Assembly (NCBI GenBank): GCA_002298165.1 | Contig: DBMI01000084.1 | Span: forward strand, 25,031 to 89,030 | Direction: 5' to 3' | Length of the DNA: 64,000 nucleotides | DNA from: Desulfarculales bacterium UBA702 | GTDB lineage: Bacteria; Desulfobacterota; Syntrophobacteria; Syntrophobacterales; Syntrophobacteraceae | In this document: positions 26,915 to 36,524 of the stretch, one piece after another | How the letters are laid out: every line of letters begins with the position of its first letter | Position numbering within the stretch: the stretch's first letter is position 1 | Notes under the pieces: generated by a model | What the model was told of the DNA's origin: nothing | Seen by the model: only the letters and a program-made list of their open reading frames with translations | The model's database searches: none | Position numbers and translations under genes: made by a program

Positions 26915-28372
26915 ATGGCAAATCTTGGCCAGTTTAACAGGATCTCTGAAACGATATGGGAGATACCTAAGGCATATAAGGCGGAGATGCTTGTTCCGGC
27001 AAGGATTTACGGCACCGAAAAGCTGGTTCGTGAAATGGATGACGGAGTAATCGACCAGGTAACAAATGTGGCTGCTTTGCCCGGAATAGTCAAATACGCC
27101 TATTGCATGCCCGACGGTCACTGGGGATACGGCTTTCCAATCGGGGGAGTAGCGGCGATGGATGCTCGCTCGGGGGTGATATCGCCGGGCGGAATAGGTT
27201 TTGATGTAAACTGTGGAATGAGGCTCGTGCTAACCAGCCTTACCTTCAATGAAATCAAGGACCATTTGCGAGAGCTGGTGGACAGGCTTTTCCAGCGCGT
27301 TCCGGCAGGGGTCGGGAGCAGCGGGCTTCTAAAAATTACGCAGGATGAATTCCGCGAAGTCGTTCAGCAGGGAGCGCGCTGGTGCATCAAACATGGGTAT
27401 GGATGGGAAGAAGACCTGGAGCGCACCGAGGAGTTCGGATGCATCTCCGGGGCCGATGCCTCAAAGATCAGCAACAGGTCAATTGAACGCGGATACAAGC
27501 AGATCGGAACGCTTGGGTCGGGGAACCATTATCTCGAAATCCAGGTAGCCAGGCCCGAAAATATTTTTGCCCCGGAACTTGCCAGGGCTTTCGGCATCTC
27601 CATGCCGGACCAGGTGGTTTTGATGTTTCATTGCGGAAGCCGAGGTTTTGGGCACCAGGTGGCAACCGATTATCTGCAGACGTTCCTCAAGGTCATGCAA
27701 AGCAAGTATGGCGTAAAGATCCTCGACCGTGAGCTGGCATGCGCTCCCTTCAATTCGCCAGAGGGCCAGGACTATTTCGCAGCAATGAAATGCGCGATAA
27801 ATATGTCCTTTGCGAACCGGCAGGTGATACTTCACAGGATACGCGAAGTTTTCTCGGACGTACTGCACCGGGACCCCGCCGAACTTGGGCTTCACCAGGT
27901 CTATGACGTCGCGCACAACACAGCCAAAGTTGAAACCCATGTCGTTGACGGCAACCCGCGACAGCTTCTCGTGCACCGTAAGGGCGCAACTCGGGCTTTC
28001 GGACCTGGAGCAGAGGGCCTTCCGTCCATCTACCGCGAAACCGGCCAGCCGGTCATAATCGGCGGCAGCATGGAAACCGGTTCATACCTGCTTGCGGGGG
28101 TCGAATCGGGGGCCCAGACTTTCTTCAGCACCGCGCACGGCAGCGGCAGGACCATGAGCCGTCATCAGGCAAAGAGAATGTTTCATGGCAGAAAGCTCCA
28201 GCAGGAAATGGAGCAGCGCGGGATTTATGTCCGTACGGCATCGTGGTCCGGCCTGGCCGAAGAGGCCGGACCGGCTTACAAGAACATCGACGAAGTAGTA
28301 GAAGCGACCGAAGAGGCGGGAATCAGCAGGAGGGTTGCCCGATTCGTTCCGGTCGGCAATGTAAAGGGCTAG
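26915..28372 (+). CDS. rtcB: RNA-splicing ligase RtcB
   Basis: 485 residues, full length for the family. Signature segments are AYCMPDGHWGYGFPIGGVAA, GGIGFDVNCGMRL (metal-binding Asp and Cys), GTLGSGNHYLEIQ, FHCGSRGFGHQV and FSTAHGSGRTMSR, where His408 matches the residue that becomes guanylylated. RtcB joins 2',3'-cyclic phosphate or 3'-phosphate RNA ends to 5'-OH ends using GTP and manganese, in RNA repair or tRNA splicing. No RtcA cyclase or RtcR regulator is adjacent. A G3E GTPase gene follows 68 bases downstream in the same direction. Confidence 0.97.
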   Translation: MANLGQFNRISETIWEIPKAYKAEMLVPARIYGTEKLVREMDDGVIDQVTNVAALPGIVKYAYCMPDGHWGYGFPIGGVAAMDARSGVISPGGIGFDVNCGMRLVLTSLTFNEIKDHLRELVDRLFQRVPAGVGSSGLLKITQDEFREVVQQGARWCIKHGYGWEEDLERTEEFGCISGADASKISNRSIERGYKQIGTLGSGNHYLEIQVARPENIFAPELARAFGISMPDQVVLMFHCGSRGFGHQVATDYLQTFLKVMQSKYGVKILDRELACAPFNSPEGQDYFAAMKCAINMSFANRQVILHRIREVFSDVLHRDPAELGLHQVYDVAHNTAKVETHVVDGNPRQLLVHRKGATRAFGPGAEGLPSIYRETGQPVIIGGSMETGSYLLAGVESGAQTFFSTAHGSGRTMSRHQAKRMFHGRKLQQEMEQRGIYVRTASWSGLAEEAGPAYKNIDEVVEATEEAGISRRVARFVPVGNVKG

Positions 28373-28440
28373 CAGAAGACAAAGACCGGCTCACGTTTCC
28401 CAAAAACCCGCCATTCAGTCAACACAACTGGAGATCCAGG

Positions 28441-29322
28441 TTGGACCCGAAAACACCCCTCATGCTCGTAACCGGAGGTCTGGGAAGCGGAAAAACTACC
28501 CTCGTTCGCCGAATTCTGGATAATGCATCCTGCCGGATTGCCGTGCTCATGAATGAATTCGGCGAAATCGCAATAGACAGCGAGGTTATCGCGGGTGAAA
28601 ACGTCAATATCATCGAACTTGCCGGAGGCTGCGTCTGCTGTTCGATGACCGGTGAATTCGAAGCGGCCGTAAAAGAAATAATTGAGAAAATCAAGCCCGA
28701 TCTTATTTTGGTTGAGGCTACCGGAGTTGCCGAATCGGACGCCCTGACCTATGAGGTGGAGGACCTTCCCGACGTACGGTTGGACAGCGTGCTCTGTGTC
28801 ATAGATGCTTTCGCGGATGCCCGGTTCCCCAGCATCGGATATGCATCGCGGACGCAAATAGCAGCGGCGGACATCATTCTCATCAACAAGATAGACCTTG
28901 TAAGCGCGGATGAAGCTTTAGCCGTGGAAAGCAGAGTTCGAAAGTATAACAGCCACGCGATCCTGCTGAAGACAACCGGATGCGAGGTGGGCACCGAAAT
29001 CCTTTTCGGCACGAATATTGGGCCACGGCCCCGGCATTACGTGACCGCCGGTGAAACTGCATTCGAGTCCTTTTCATGGCAAAGTGACAAAAAGCTCGAT
29101 TCAGGAAGGTTTGAGGAGTTTGCGCGTGACCTGCCGCCGCGGGTTTTCCGCTCAAAGGGTTTTGTGATTCTGGACAATGGCGGCCGCCTCTTTAACTTTG
29201 TAGCTGGAAGATTCGATTTCGAGGATTTTCCAGCCCAGTCAAACCGGCTGGTCTTTATCGGAAAAGATCTCGACGCACTTCGGGATGAAATTTTTGAAAA
29301 ACTTCGGGCCTGCGAAGAGTAA
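28441..29322 (+). CDS. G3E-family GTPase (CobW/YjiA-like metallochaperone)
   Basis: 293 residues from the TTG at 28441, chosen because AACTGGAGATC stands before it and the protein then starts at the P-loop as usual. A longer frame overlapping rtcB is not family-like. The P-loop is VTGGLGSGKTT at 10-20. The metal motif CxCC is in ELAGGCVCCSMTGEF (Cys64, Cys66, Cys67), followed by LVEATGVAES and the guanine-specificity motif NKID near 153. These proteins deliver zinc, nickel or cobalt to target enzymes using GTP; the client is unknown. A role with the metal-dependent RtcB is only a guess from adjacency. The C-terminal CobW_C-like domain is present. Confidence 0.9.
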   Translation: MDPKTPLMLVTGGLGSGKTTLVRRILDNASCRIAVLMNEFGEIAIDSEVIAGENVNIIELAGGCVCCSMTGEFEAAVKEIIEKIKPDLILVEATGVAESDALTYEVEDLPDVRLDSVLCVIDAFADARFPSIGYASRTQIAAADIILINKIDLVSADEALAVESRVRKYNSHAILLKTTGCEVGTEILFGTNIGPRPRHYVTAGETAFESFSWQSDKKLDSGRFEEFARDLPPRVFRSKGFVILDNGGRLFNFVAGRFDFEDFPAQSNRLVFIGKDLDALRDEIFEKLRACEE

Positions 29323-29401
29323 CGGTGTTGAGGATTGCGATCTTGCCAACCCTCGCAGCAGTTGCCGGGGACCTCTTTTTAAATCTGTTGGAGGATAGAA
29401 C

Positions 29402-32041
29402 ATGGTGGCGTGGAAAAAATGGCTTTCCGCCTTTGTCGGGGTCATATTTGTTGGTGCTGCCCTGCTACTGGTAACCAGCTTCCTTTCAGCAGGATATTTC
29501 GTCGATTACTGGTGGTTCGGCTCCCTGGGCTATGAAAATTATTTCTGGGAAAGAAAACTCTACCAGTATGCCGTTCTGGTCTCGGTTTCACTCTTGTTCT
29601 TCCTGATTTTTTTCCTGAATTTCTGGGTCGCCTCCAGATATCTCGGCACAACACCCCAGCCGGTCACCAGGACTTCCAACCCATCCTCCTTCAGGACATC
29701 GAAAAACCTTCTGAAAATGTTTCGCGTCGGCTCGATGTGGGTCTACACCCCCATATCGCTGATCCTGGCCGTGGTCGTGGCCCTTCCCATCTACAAACAA
29801 TGGGAATCTTTTCTGCTCTATATATTCGCACCGGCCGCGGGCACTTCCGATCCCGTCTACGGAAAGGATGTGAGCTATTATCTTTTCTCTTTTCCCATAT
29901 ACACTTTAATCCAGAAGCGCCTCCTGATTACCTTCTCGATCCTGCTGGTCTGTCTGCTGGTGCTCTACTGGATGGAAAAACGGATGCTCTCTCACCATGA
30001 GCTGCGCCTTCATCGCGGCGCCAGGTTCCACCTGAATTTATTGATCCTGCTGATATTTCTAATTGAAGTCTGGGATTTTATTCTCCAACGCTACGGTTTG
30101 CTTTATTCGAAAAACCATATGCCGCTTTTTTTCGGCCCCGGCTACATCGAAATGAACATTATCGCTCCACTTATCTGGCTTGCCCTCATTTTGCTTGGGA
30201 TTACGGCCTTTTCGCTCGTCTACTATTTTAATACGCGCAAAGGCCTTACCATCCTGGGTGCTTTTGCCGCGGCATTCATACTTGCCACCCTGGTCCGGTA
30301 CTCGGATTTTATTCCGCGAAATGTAGAAAAATACATCGTCAAACCAAATGAGATTTCCAAGGAACGCCCTTATATAGAAAACAACATCAAATCCACCCTC
30401 AGCGCGTACAATCTCGATGATGTCGAGGTCCGCAATTTCAGCCCGGAGCGCATCCCTTATGACTATGGTACACCCGAGGTAAGGGCTATCCTGAGAAACA
30501 CTCCAGTATGGGACGGAGACCTTCTGGATGAGGTTTTCAAACAGCTCCAGGAACTGCGAACCTACTATGACTTCCCATCTGTCGATGTTGACCGCTACAC
30601 TGTTAATGACGTTTACCAGCAGGTCTTCCTCTCGGCGCGCGAGATAAATCCCTCGCAAATACCGGCCGGCGCGCGCAATTGGGTAAACGAGCACCTTACC
30701 TATACCCATGGCTATGGGCCCGTCATGACGCCGGCCGGCCAGGGAGGGGATGAACCGATTGTCTGGTTTATTCGCGGAATCCCGCCGGAATCGGATTTTG
30801 GTTTCAGGATCGAGCAGCCCGGCATCTATTTTGGTGAGATCACTGGAAGAGATTATATAATTGCACCGAATGAAGCCGGCGAGATAGACTACCCGAAGGG
30901 GGAGACAAACGTTCTTACCAGCTATAGCGGCAAGGGAGGCGTTCCGATGCACTCCCTTTTCAGGCGGATGATCTTCTCCGCATTTTTCGCTGACAGGAAC
31001 ATTTTATTTACCACGAAGACGACCCCGCAGAGCAGAATCTTCTTCCGCCAAAACATCCGGGAAAGGATCAAAACCCTTGTGCCATACCTGGCCCTGGACC
31101 GCGATCCCTATCTGGTCGTCACGGAGAAAAGACTCTACTGGATTCAGGATGCTTTTACATCATCTGATCTCTACCCGGCATCGACTCGCCAAAAAACAGC
31201 ATGGGGCGATATCAACTACATCCGCAACTCGGTTAAAATCGTGGTGGATGCCTATGACGGATCGGTCGACCTCTATATCTTCGACCCCAATGATCCAATA
31301 ATCAGGGCATACAGCCGGATCTACCCGGGGCTTTTCAAAAATTCCAGTCAAATGCCCGCGGAACTGAGACCACATGTTCGATACCCGCAGGATTTGTTCG
31401 AGTTCCAGATGAAAATGTATGCTGCGTACCATCAAATCGACCCAGAAGTATTTTACCAGCAGGAGGACATGTGGGAATTCGCCAAAACCTACAAGGGTCA
31501 GGAATCAATCGAGATGAAACCCTATTACCTCACACTCGACCTCGTGCAGCCCGACCGGTTCGATTTCCTTCTCCTGGTTCCTATGAGCCCGATCGGGCGA
31601 AGCAACTTGAGGGCGCTCGCCATAGCAGGCTGCGACGCCCCAAATTACGGCAGGATAATCATCTACAACTTCCCGAAGGGAGAACTCGTCTTCGGCCCCT
31701 CCCAGATATACGCACTGATTAACCAGGACACCAGGATCTCCGAGCAGTTCACGCTATGGGACCAGGCGGGCTCCGAGGTAGCCAGGGGCAAGATGAGAAT
31801 CCTGCCGATCGGAAAGGTAATCCTCTATGTTCAGCCCGTATATTTGAGGTCTTCAACCAGGCTCAAGATCCCGGAATTGAAGCGCATCATAGTGAGCCAG
31901 GGGCAGATGGTTGTCATGGAACCTTCCCTCGAGGAGGCTTACGCTAAACTGCTGGCACGGATGAAAACCGAGGTCGAGAAGGTGGACAAGCGCTTCGCAC
32001 CACTGCTTCCGCAAGGGCAATCGGAGGGAGCACCCCGGTAG
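29402..32041 (+). CDS. UPF0182-family membrane protein
   Basis: 879 residues, typical for the family. Seven membrane helices fill the first third (about 10-30, 58-80, 112-135, 155-178, 205-225, 255-275, 282-300). A long soluble domain follows, with family segments RPYIENNIKSTLSAYNLDDV, YDFPSVDVDRYTVN, PEVFYQQEDMWEFAKTY and a conserved acidic C-terminal area. Function is unknown across bacteria and actinobacteria. It begins 79 bases after the G3E GTPase gene with GGAGGA before the ATG, so it could be on the same transcript. Confidence 0.93.
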   Translation: MVAWKKWLSAFVGVIFVGAALLLVTSFLSAGYFVDYWWFGSLGYENYFWERKLYQYAVLVSVSLLFFLIFFLNFWVASRYLGTTPQPVTRTSNPSSFRTSKNLLKMFRVGSMWVYTPISLILAVVVALPIYKQWESFLLYIFAPAAGTSDPVYGKDVSYYLFSFPIYTLIQKRLLITFSILLVCLLVLYWMEKRMLSHHELRLHRGARFHLNLLILLIFLIEVWDFILQRYGLLYSKNHMPLFFGPGYIEMNIIAPLIWLALILLGITAFSLVYYFNTRKGLTILGAFAAAFILATLVRYSDFIPRNVEKYIVKPNEISKERPYIENNIKSTLSAYNLDDVEVRNFSPERIPYDYGTPEVRAILRNTPVWDGDLLDEVFKQLQELRTYYDFPSVDVDRYTVNDVYQQVFLSAREINPSQIPAGARNWVNEHLTYTHGYGPVMTPAGQGGDEPIVWFIRGIPPESDFGFRIEQPGIYFGEITGRDYIIAPNEAGEIDYPKGETNVLTSYSGKGGVPMHSLFRRMIFSAFFADRNILFTTKTTPQSRIFFRQNIRERIKTLVPYLALDRDPYLVVTEKRLYWIQDAFTSSDLYPASTRQKTAWGDINYIRNSVKIVVDAYDGSVDLYIFDPNDPIIRAYSRIYPGLFKNSSQMPAELRPHVRYPQDLFEFQMKMYAAYHQIDPEVFYQQEDMWEFAKTYKGQESIEMKPYYLTLDLVQPDRFDFLLLVPMSPIGRSNLRALAIAGCDAPNYGRIIIYNFPKGELVFGPSQIYALINQDTRISEQFTLWDQAGSEVARGKMRILPIGKVILYVQPVYLRSSTRLKIPELKRIIVSQGQMVVMEPSLEEAYAKLLARMKTEVEKVDKRFAPLLPQGQSEGAPR

Positions 32042-32397
32042 CGAAAAGGGCTCCCAACCCCTTTCTCCGCATTGCTGGAAGCTGTCGCAGCAGGTCGGAG
32101 CGAAAAAATACCTGTATTGTTGCGTTACTGTAGGCTAAAATGTCAATTACTTGCCCATGGACGGATTTTTTTCCGGTATACATCAGGTCCATCGAGGCAT
32201 CAATTAGCCCGGTTTGAGAAACTCACCCGAGATTATAGCTATAAATACATTTTGCCTATATTTTCTCTGGAATGGTGCTCCCGGCCCTCCATAGGTTGCA
32301 TGGCCAGTTAGCCCTTTTTCTTTCCTCACTATGGTGGTAAAATAGTATTGCTCCACATCTCCAGGTCTGGCAGGCTCCGAAAGCAGGGAGGAAATTA
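32042..32397. other. Intergenic region upstream of carD
   Basis: No gene seen. The right end carries AGGGAGG about eight bases before the carD ATG. No riboswitch or signal-recognition-particle RNA pattern could be established, although GGCAGGCTCCGAAAGCAGG near 32370 was checked for this. Confidence 0.35.
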
Positions 32398-32877
32398 ATG
32401 TTTAAAATCGGCGATCTGGCTGTTTACCCAGCACACGGCGTGGGAAAGATAGAATCGATCGAATCGAAGAGCATCGGGGGCAGAAATCAAGACTTTTATA
32501 TAATGCGCATCCTCGAAAATGATATGAAAATCATGATCCCCGTCCCGAACGCCGAAACAGTCGGATTGCGAGGGTTGATCACACAAACCGACATCCCTCG
32601 GGTTTTCGATATTTTATTGCGGCGGGAAGTATCCGTTAATGGAGGGACTTGGAACCGTCGCTACCGCGAGTATATGGAAAAGATCAAAACCGGGTCGATT
32701 TATGAACTCGCGGAAGTCCTGCGGGACCTTACCGTGTTGAAGGGAGACAAGGAGCTGTCTTTCGGCGAGAGGAAGATGCTGGACACGGCAAGGACTCTCC
32801 TTCTAAAGGAACTTTCGATCGTTCAGGAAACTACCGAGGATGATATAGAAAGATCCATATTCGAACTACTTAGATAG
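32398..32877 (+). CDS. carD: CarD-family transcriptional regulator
   Basis: 159 residues. The N-terminal RNA-polymerase-interacting domain begins FKIGDLAVYPAHGVGKIESI, with strands through FYIMRILENDMKIMIPV. The helical DNA-binding part contains WNRRYREYMEKIKTGSIYEL, AEVLRDLT and ERKMLDTARTLLLKELS. CarD binds the RNA polymerase beta subunit and stabilises open promoter complexes, notably at rRNA promoters. A membrane PIN-TRAM gene follows about 130 bases downstream, a neighbourhood I recall from related genomes. Confidence 0.95.
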   Translation: MFKIGDLAVYPAHGVGKIESIESKSIGGRNQDFYIMRILENDMKIMIPVPNAETVGLRGLITQTDIPRVFDILLRREVSVNGGTWNRRYREYMEKIKTGSIYELAEVLRDLTVLKGDKELSFGERKMLDTARTLLLKELSIVQETTEDDIERSIFELLR

Positions 32878-33008
32878 GCCCTCGCCGGGCGATGTTCCTT
32901 CCCGAATATCCTTTTATTTCGCAGATCAAATCCGGAAGTTTTAAACCTTCCCCGGACTGGCGTTTTCGTGCCTGTACCCGCATCTTTAAAGAAAGGGGGT
33001 GAGATGAT

Positions 33009-34034
33009 TTGAAATGGGGTTGGCTTGTTTTCAAACTGGCGCTGATCGTTATTTGCGCCTTTGGCGGGTACCTGATTGCCGACCAACTGATGTTGACTAC
33101 GTTTGCCGGCCATCCTTGGGTACCCTGGGCAGGAGTGTTGTCGGGAATTTTATTCGCTCTCGGCGCTCTCTCATTTGAAAAGCTGATTAAACGAATCCCG
33201 CTCAAAGTTCTTGCAGGCGGGACAATTGGACTCGCACTGGGCCTTTTAATGGCAAAACTCATCGGTTTTGCCTTCGCCAGCGTCCAGAACACAACGATAA
33301 GCGTTGTTATCTACGTCATTTTATCCTGTATTTTTGGTTATATCGGAATTGTACTGGGCACTTTTAAAATTGATGAGTTTCGCATTCCTAACTGGACCAG
33401 GGTTGCTCACCGCGGCAATCCTCTGACTAAAATCCTCGATACCAGCGTGATAATCGACGGCCGGATTGCGGATATCGTCGAAACGGGTTTTTTGGGTGGT
33501 GTGCTGGTAATACCTGAGTTTGTACTCCAGGAATTGCAGCATATAGCTGACAGTCCTGACCCGACCAGACGAGTTCGAGGGCGGCGGGGACTTGATATAA
33601 TCAAGCGCCTGCAGCAGGAAAAGACCGTTGAGGTCAAGATAGACAGGCAGGATTTCGAAAACATCAATGAGGTTGACGCAAAGCTTGTTGCCCTGGGGCT
33701 CAGGCTTAACGCCAAGATCGTCACCAACGATTACAATTTATCGAAGGTTGCCGAAGTGCAGGGAATTCGCGTGCTTAACATCAACCAACTCGCCAATGCG
33801 CTAAAACCGGTGGTTCTGCCGGGCGAGGTGCTCCGACTCCAGATCCTGAAGGAAGGAAAGGAGCAGGGCCAGGGAATCGCTTATCTTGAAGACGGAACCA
33901 TGGTTGTCGTGGAAAACGCGAGCAGGCATCTTGGCAAGGAAGTTGAGGTCTCGGTTACCAGTATTCTCCAGACCACTGCCGGCCGCCTGATCTTTACAAC
34001 GTTAAAGGACTCAGACATCGCCCGCCAGCATTGA
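33009..34034 (+). CDS. Membrane-anchored PIN-TRAM domain protein (YacL-like)
   Basis: 341 residues starting at TTG (AGGGGGTGAG upstream). Four membrane helices lie at about 6-26, 38-54, 66-90 and 97-117. A PIN nuclease-like domain covers 142-265, with acidic residues in ILDTSVIIDGR (Asp144, Asp150), EVDAKLVALG (Asp223) and IVTNDYNLSKVA (Asp241). A TRAM-like RNA-binding domain spans about 272-332 (GQGIAYLEDGTMVVVENAS). YacL-type proteins are widespread; a ribonuclease role is inferred from the PIN fold but not well shown. A strong terminator follows the gene. Confidence 0.92.
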   Translation: MKWGWLVFKLALIVICAFGGYLIADQLMLTTFAGHPWVPWAGVLSGILFALGALSFEKLIKRIPLKVLAGGTIGLALGLLMAKLIGFAFASVQNTTISVVIYVILSCIFGYIGIVLGTFKIDEFRIPNWTRVAHRGNPLTKILDTSVIIDGRIADIVETGFLGGVLVIPEFVLQELQHIADSPDPTRRVRGRRGLDIIKRLQQEKTVEVKIDRQDFENINEVDAKLVALGLRLNAKIVTNDYNLSKVAEVQGIRVLNINQLANALKPVVLPGEVLRLQILKEGKEQGQGIAYLEDGTMVVVENASRHLGKEVEVSVTSILQTTAGRLIFTTLKDSDIARQH

Positions 34035-34057
34035 GGGGTGGGTTCTTTCCGAATTTT

Positions 34058-34083
34058 AGTGGCGCGCTTCTCGGCGCGCCATT
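34058..34083 (+). terminator. Rho-independent terminator after the PIN-TRAM gene
   Basis: TGGCGCGC (34058-34065) pairs perfectly with GCGCGCCA (34072-34079) and is followed by TTTTC. It lies 24 bases after the stop codon. Confidence 0.85.
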
Positions 34084-34282
34084 TTCTTTCCCTCGCACTT
34101 ACCCCGAATCTCTCCATAAAAAAATCCGCGATTTGTAAACTAATTTTTGTCTGCGCACGTTATCTAAGTAAAAGTGCTCTTCCCGGATTTGCGGTTTGCA
34201 AGCGGGATAAAGTGGAATATTAATATAGCCGTACGACAAGGGGGAGAAGATCCATTATTCCACGGGATACGCGCTGTTAGCG

Positions 34283-34939
34283 ATGACCTATCCGGAAGAC
34301 GCAGAATCGGGGACCTCACCCGCTCCTGGCAGTATAAACCAGGTTTCGGTTCTTGTTGACCGGGCCAGGGCGGGGGACAGGAATGCCTTCGAGGAGCTGA
34401 TCGTATTATATCAGAGCGAAGTCTTCCGGCTGGCGTTTTTCCGCACCCGTTCCCGCATGGATTCGGAAGACCTCGTGCAGGACATCTTCCTGGCCGCTTT
34501 CAGATATCTCCCCCAATTAAAGGATTCCGACAAATTTCGTCCGTGGCTTTACCGGATAGCCCTTAACAGGGTCAGGGATTTTCATCGGAAGAAAAAGTTC
34601 CTGAGCTTTTTTGGCCTATCGGACGGCCAGAGCGAGTCCGATCAGGCCGATGTCGCTCCTCATCTGAATCCAAGCGCACTCGACAAGGTTATCCGAAATG
34701 AATTCTGGGAACATGTAAAGCAACTTTCAAAGCGGTTCTCACCAATGGAAAGAGAGGTTTTCTTCCTCCGGTTCGTTGACAATTTCAACCTGAGGGAAAT
34801 TGCCGAGGTACTAAAGAAAAGTGAAAGCGCTGTAAAAACCCACCTTTACAGGGCTATAAAAAAATTTAGGGATGACTCGGCAATGGTGGATTTCCTGAAA
34901 GGAGAAGGACATGGCGAAACAGATGGCAGGCCATCTTGA
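34283..34939 (+). CDS. ECF-type RNA polymerase sigma factor
   Basis: 218 residues. Region 2 is at about 36-105: NAFEELIVLYQSEVFRLAFF, SEDLVQDIFLAAFRYL and FRPWLYRIALNRVRDFHRKK. A Gly/Ser-rich linker follows, and region 4 is at about 150-200 (SPMEREVFFLRFVDNFNLRE, IAEVLKKSESAVKTHLYRAI), a helix-turn-helix for the -35 element. Its 3' end overlaps the anti-sigma gene by 29 bases, the usual arrangement for coupled expression. The Shine-Dalgarno for the chosen ATG is weak. The three-gene unit with a Spy-like periplasmic protein suggests envelope or metal stress response (inference). Confidence 0.92.
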   Translation: MTYPEDAESGTSPAPGSINQVSVLVDRARAGDRNAFEELIVLYQSEVFRLAFFRTRSRMDSEDLVQDIFLAAFRYLPQLKDSDKFRPWLYRIALNRVRDFHRKKKFLSFFGLSDGQSESDQADVAPHLNPSALDKVIRNEFWEHVKQLSKRFSPMEREVFFLRFVDNFNLREIAEVLKKSESAVKTHLYRAIKKFRDDSAMVDFLKGEGHGETDGRPS

Positions 34940-35444
34940 CGAAGAGAGGATAATCGAGGCAATCGTGGAGGAGCGGGAATTGGAATTCTCAGACCGCCTC
35001 CACTTGAGCGAATGCCCCGAGTGCCGCGCCCAAAAGGAGGCCATTGAGCGGGAACTGTCCATTTTTAGCAAGTTTTCCAGCGAAGTTGCGGCTCTGCCAT
35101 TTAGAAAGCCAATCCTCGCTGCTCCTGAACCCTGCTCTTTTCAGCGGATTTGGAAAATTCGCCCATCAATGGGTATGGGCCTTGTCACAGCTTCGTTGAT
35201 GGCGCTCTTTCTAATTCCTCAGTTTATGGATTTGCATAAATCAGTCAAGAGCGCGCCAATGGAGAAAATCTACCTGGAAATGCTCCAGGATGAAAGATTC
35301 ATGGCCGAAATTGAAAATCTCGAGGAAAACCCCCTACCCCGGTTCTATGTGGATATATCCGATTTCGACCAGGACGGACTTGACGACCCACAGAAACAAG
35401 ATAGCAGATTGCCAAATGTTGTGGATGATAAGGCTGTCACCTAA
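34911..35444 (+). CDS. Anti-sigma factor with zinc-finger-like motif
   Basis: 177 residues, with AAAGGAG before the ATG. The N-terminal cytoplasmic domain carries HLSECPECRAQ (His31, Cys35, Cys38), a zinc-binding anti-sigma (ZAS)-like pattern. A single membrane helix follows at about 87-106 (MGMGLVTASLMALFLIPQF). The periplasmic tail is acidic and ends PRFYVDISDFDQDGLDD, which may be a calcium-type or sensory segment. It overlaps the sigma gene and should hold that sigma factor at the membrane until a signal releases it. Confidence 0.82.
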   Translation: MAKQMAGHLDEERIIEAIVEERELEFSDRLHLSECPECRAQKEAIERELSIFSKFSSEVAALPFRKPILAAPEPCSFQRIWKIRPSMGMGLVTASLMALFLIPQFMDLHKSVKSAPMEKIYLEMLQDERFMAEIENLEENPLPRFYVDISDFDQDGLDDPQKQDSRLPNVVDDKAVT

Positions 35445-35462
35445 AGAGGGCGAGTCTGAAAC

Positions 35463-35879
35463 ATGCTCAGGAAAATTACCATATTACTGCTCATCTCCGC
35501 ATTCATCCTCGCCCCTTCAATTTGCGGGGGATCCGAGATACCTCCCGGCAAGTGGTGGCGGGTCCCCTATTTCTCGGATGCGTTGAGTATAACGGATCAG
35601 CAAAAGAACGAACTCGACAATCTTTTTGACGAAAATCGCCAAAAACTTGCAGACCTTAAGAAGCAACTCGAACAGGAAAGTCGTGACCTTGACTCGATGA
35701 TCCAGCAAAAGGACCTGAATGAGAAGGCCGCTGCCGCTCAGATGAAAACACTGGAGAGCACCAGGAACAAACTCTCCGCAACCCGCTTCAGCTACTCGCT
35801 CGAAGTGCGAAAACTCCTCGGCCACGATCGCTTCCAGCAACTCAGGACCCTGTACAGGAACTGGCAGGGGGGAAAATAA
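35463..35879 (+). CDS. Periplasmic Spy/ZraP-like helical protein
   Basis: 138 residues. A signal peptide (MLRKITILLLISAFILAPS) is followed by PPGKWWRVPYFSDALSITDQ and a long helical, charged region (LFDENRQKLADLKKQLEQES; EVRKLLGHDRFQQLRTLYRN). The LTxxQ-like start (SITDQQKNELDNLFDENR) and helix lengths match periplasmic chaperone or metal-sensor proteins of the Spy, CpxP and ZraP group. Such proteins often sit with ECF sigma/anti-sigma pairs and modulate their signal. It begins 18 bases after the anti-sigma gene, so the three form one operon. Confidence 0.78.
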   Translation: MLRKITILLLISAFILAPSICGGSEIPPGKWWRVPYFSDALSITDQQKNELDNLFDENRQKLADLKKQLEQESRDLDSMIQQKDLNEKAAAAQMKTLESTRNKLSATRFSYSLEVRKLLGHDRFQQLRTLYRNWQGGK

Positions 35880-36524
35880 CTGCTCGCATAGTCTCTCCGC
35901 AAAGATCCTCTACATTGTGTGCACACCAGATACCGCTTCTGTAACATTGGTTGGCTGCGGCTTTGGCTTTCTCTGATTCATTCAGTCTGCAAACAGTTGA
36001 ACGCCAAACCCAATCTTTGGGCAATCGCGCGCTCATTCGGCATCGAAAATTCTGCGTAGTTCAATCCTTGCATCCTGATTCCCAATCTTAAAAACCCTCA
36101 CTGATAGCAGTCGCTCATCACTGTAGATCAAATCCTTTACAATTTTTTACAATTATCATTGCCTCTGATAACAAATTTTCCTGAAACGAGTAGACACTTC
36201 TGCCTTTTTCCTCGTCATTTCAACAGCTTATAGAGAGAAAAATTATAAGTAAAACTAAGTACTACAATCATCGAGGATGATTAAAATAGATACAGAAGAC
36301 TCAAACTCATTACGATTCGGCTCGGGCAATGGAGTGTAAACCAAGGAAAACCGGTATCTGAAACAATCTCTGGAAAATCAGGCAGAAGCTGCAAATTATT
36401 TCACAAGCAATTGAGAATGGTACAACAAGACCGGCCACCGAAACCCAAGCAGAATCATTGCGGGGCCCGGGGATTTATTAAGAGGGAACGCTTCCCAACC
36501 CGCCGGGCCAAGGGGGCGGGGAAA
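35880..36524. other. AT-rich intergenic region upstream of prkA
   Basis: About 640 bases with no supported gene. It should contain the promoter of the prkA operon. I looked for a sigma-54 type -24/-12 element and did not find a convincing one. Frames extending the prkA start upstream to 36411 are not family-like. Confidence 0.4.

Noticed and set aside
28243..28440. Longer N terminus for the G3E GTPase, overlapping rtcB
   Set aside because: The extra residues are Arg/Gly-rich and not family-like; the TTG at 28441 has a good Shine-Dalgarno and places the P-loop at the usual distance.
32340..32397. Possible small signal-recognition-particle RNA before carD
   Set aside because: Only a loose resemblance around CCGAAAGCAGG; the conserved GGAAGCAG loop and flanking stem are missing.
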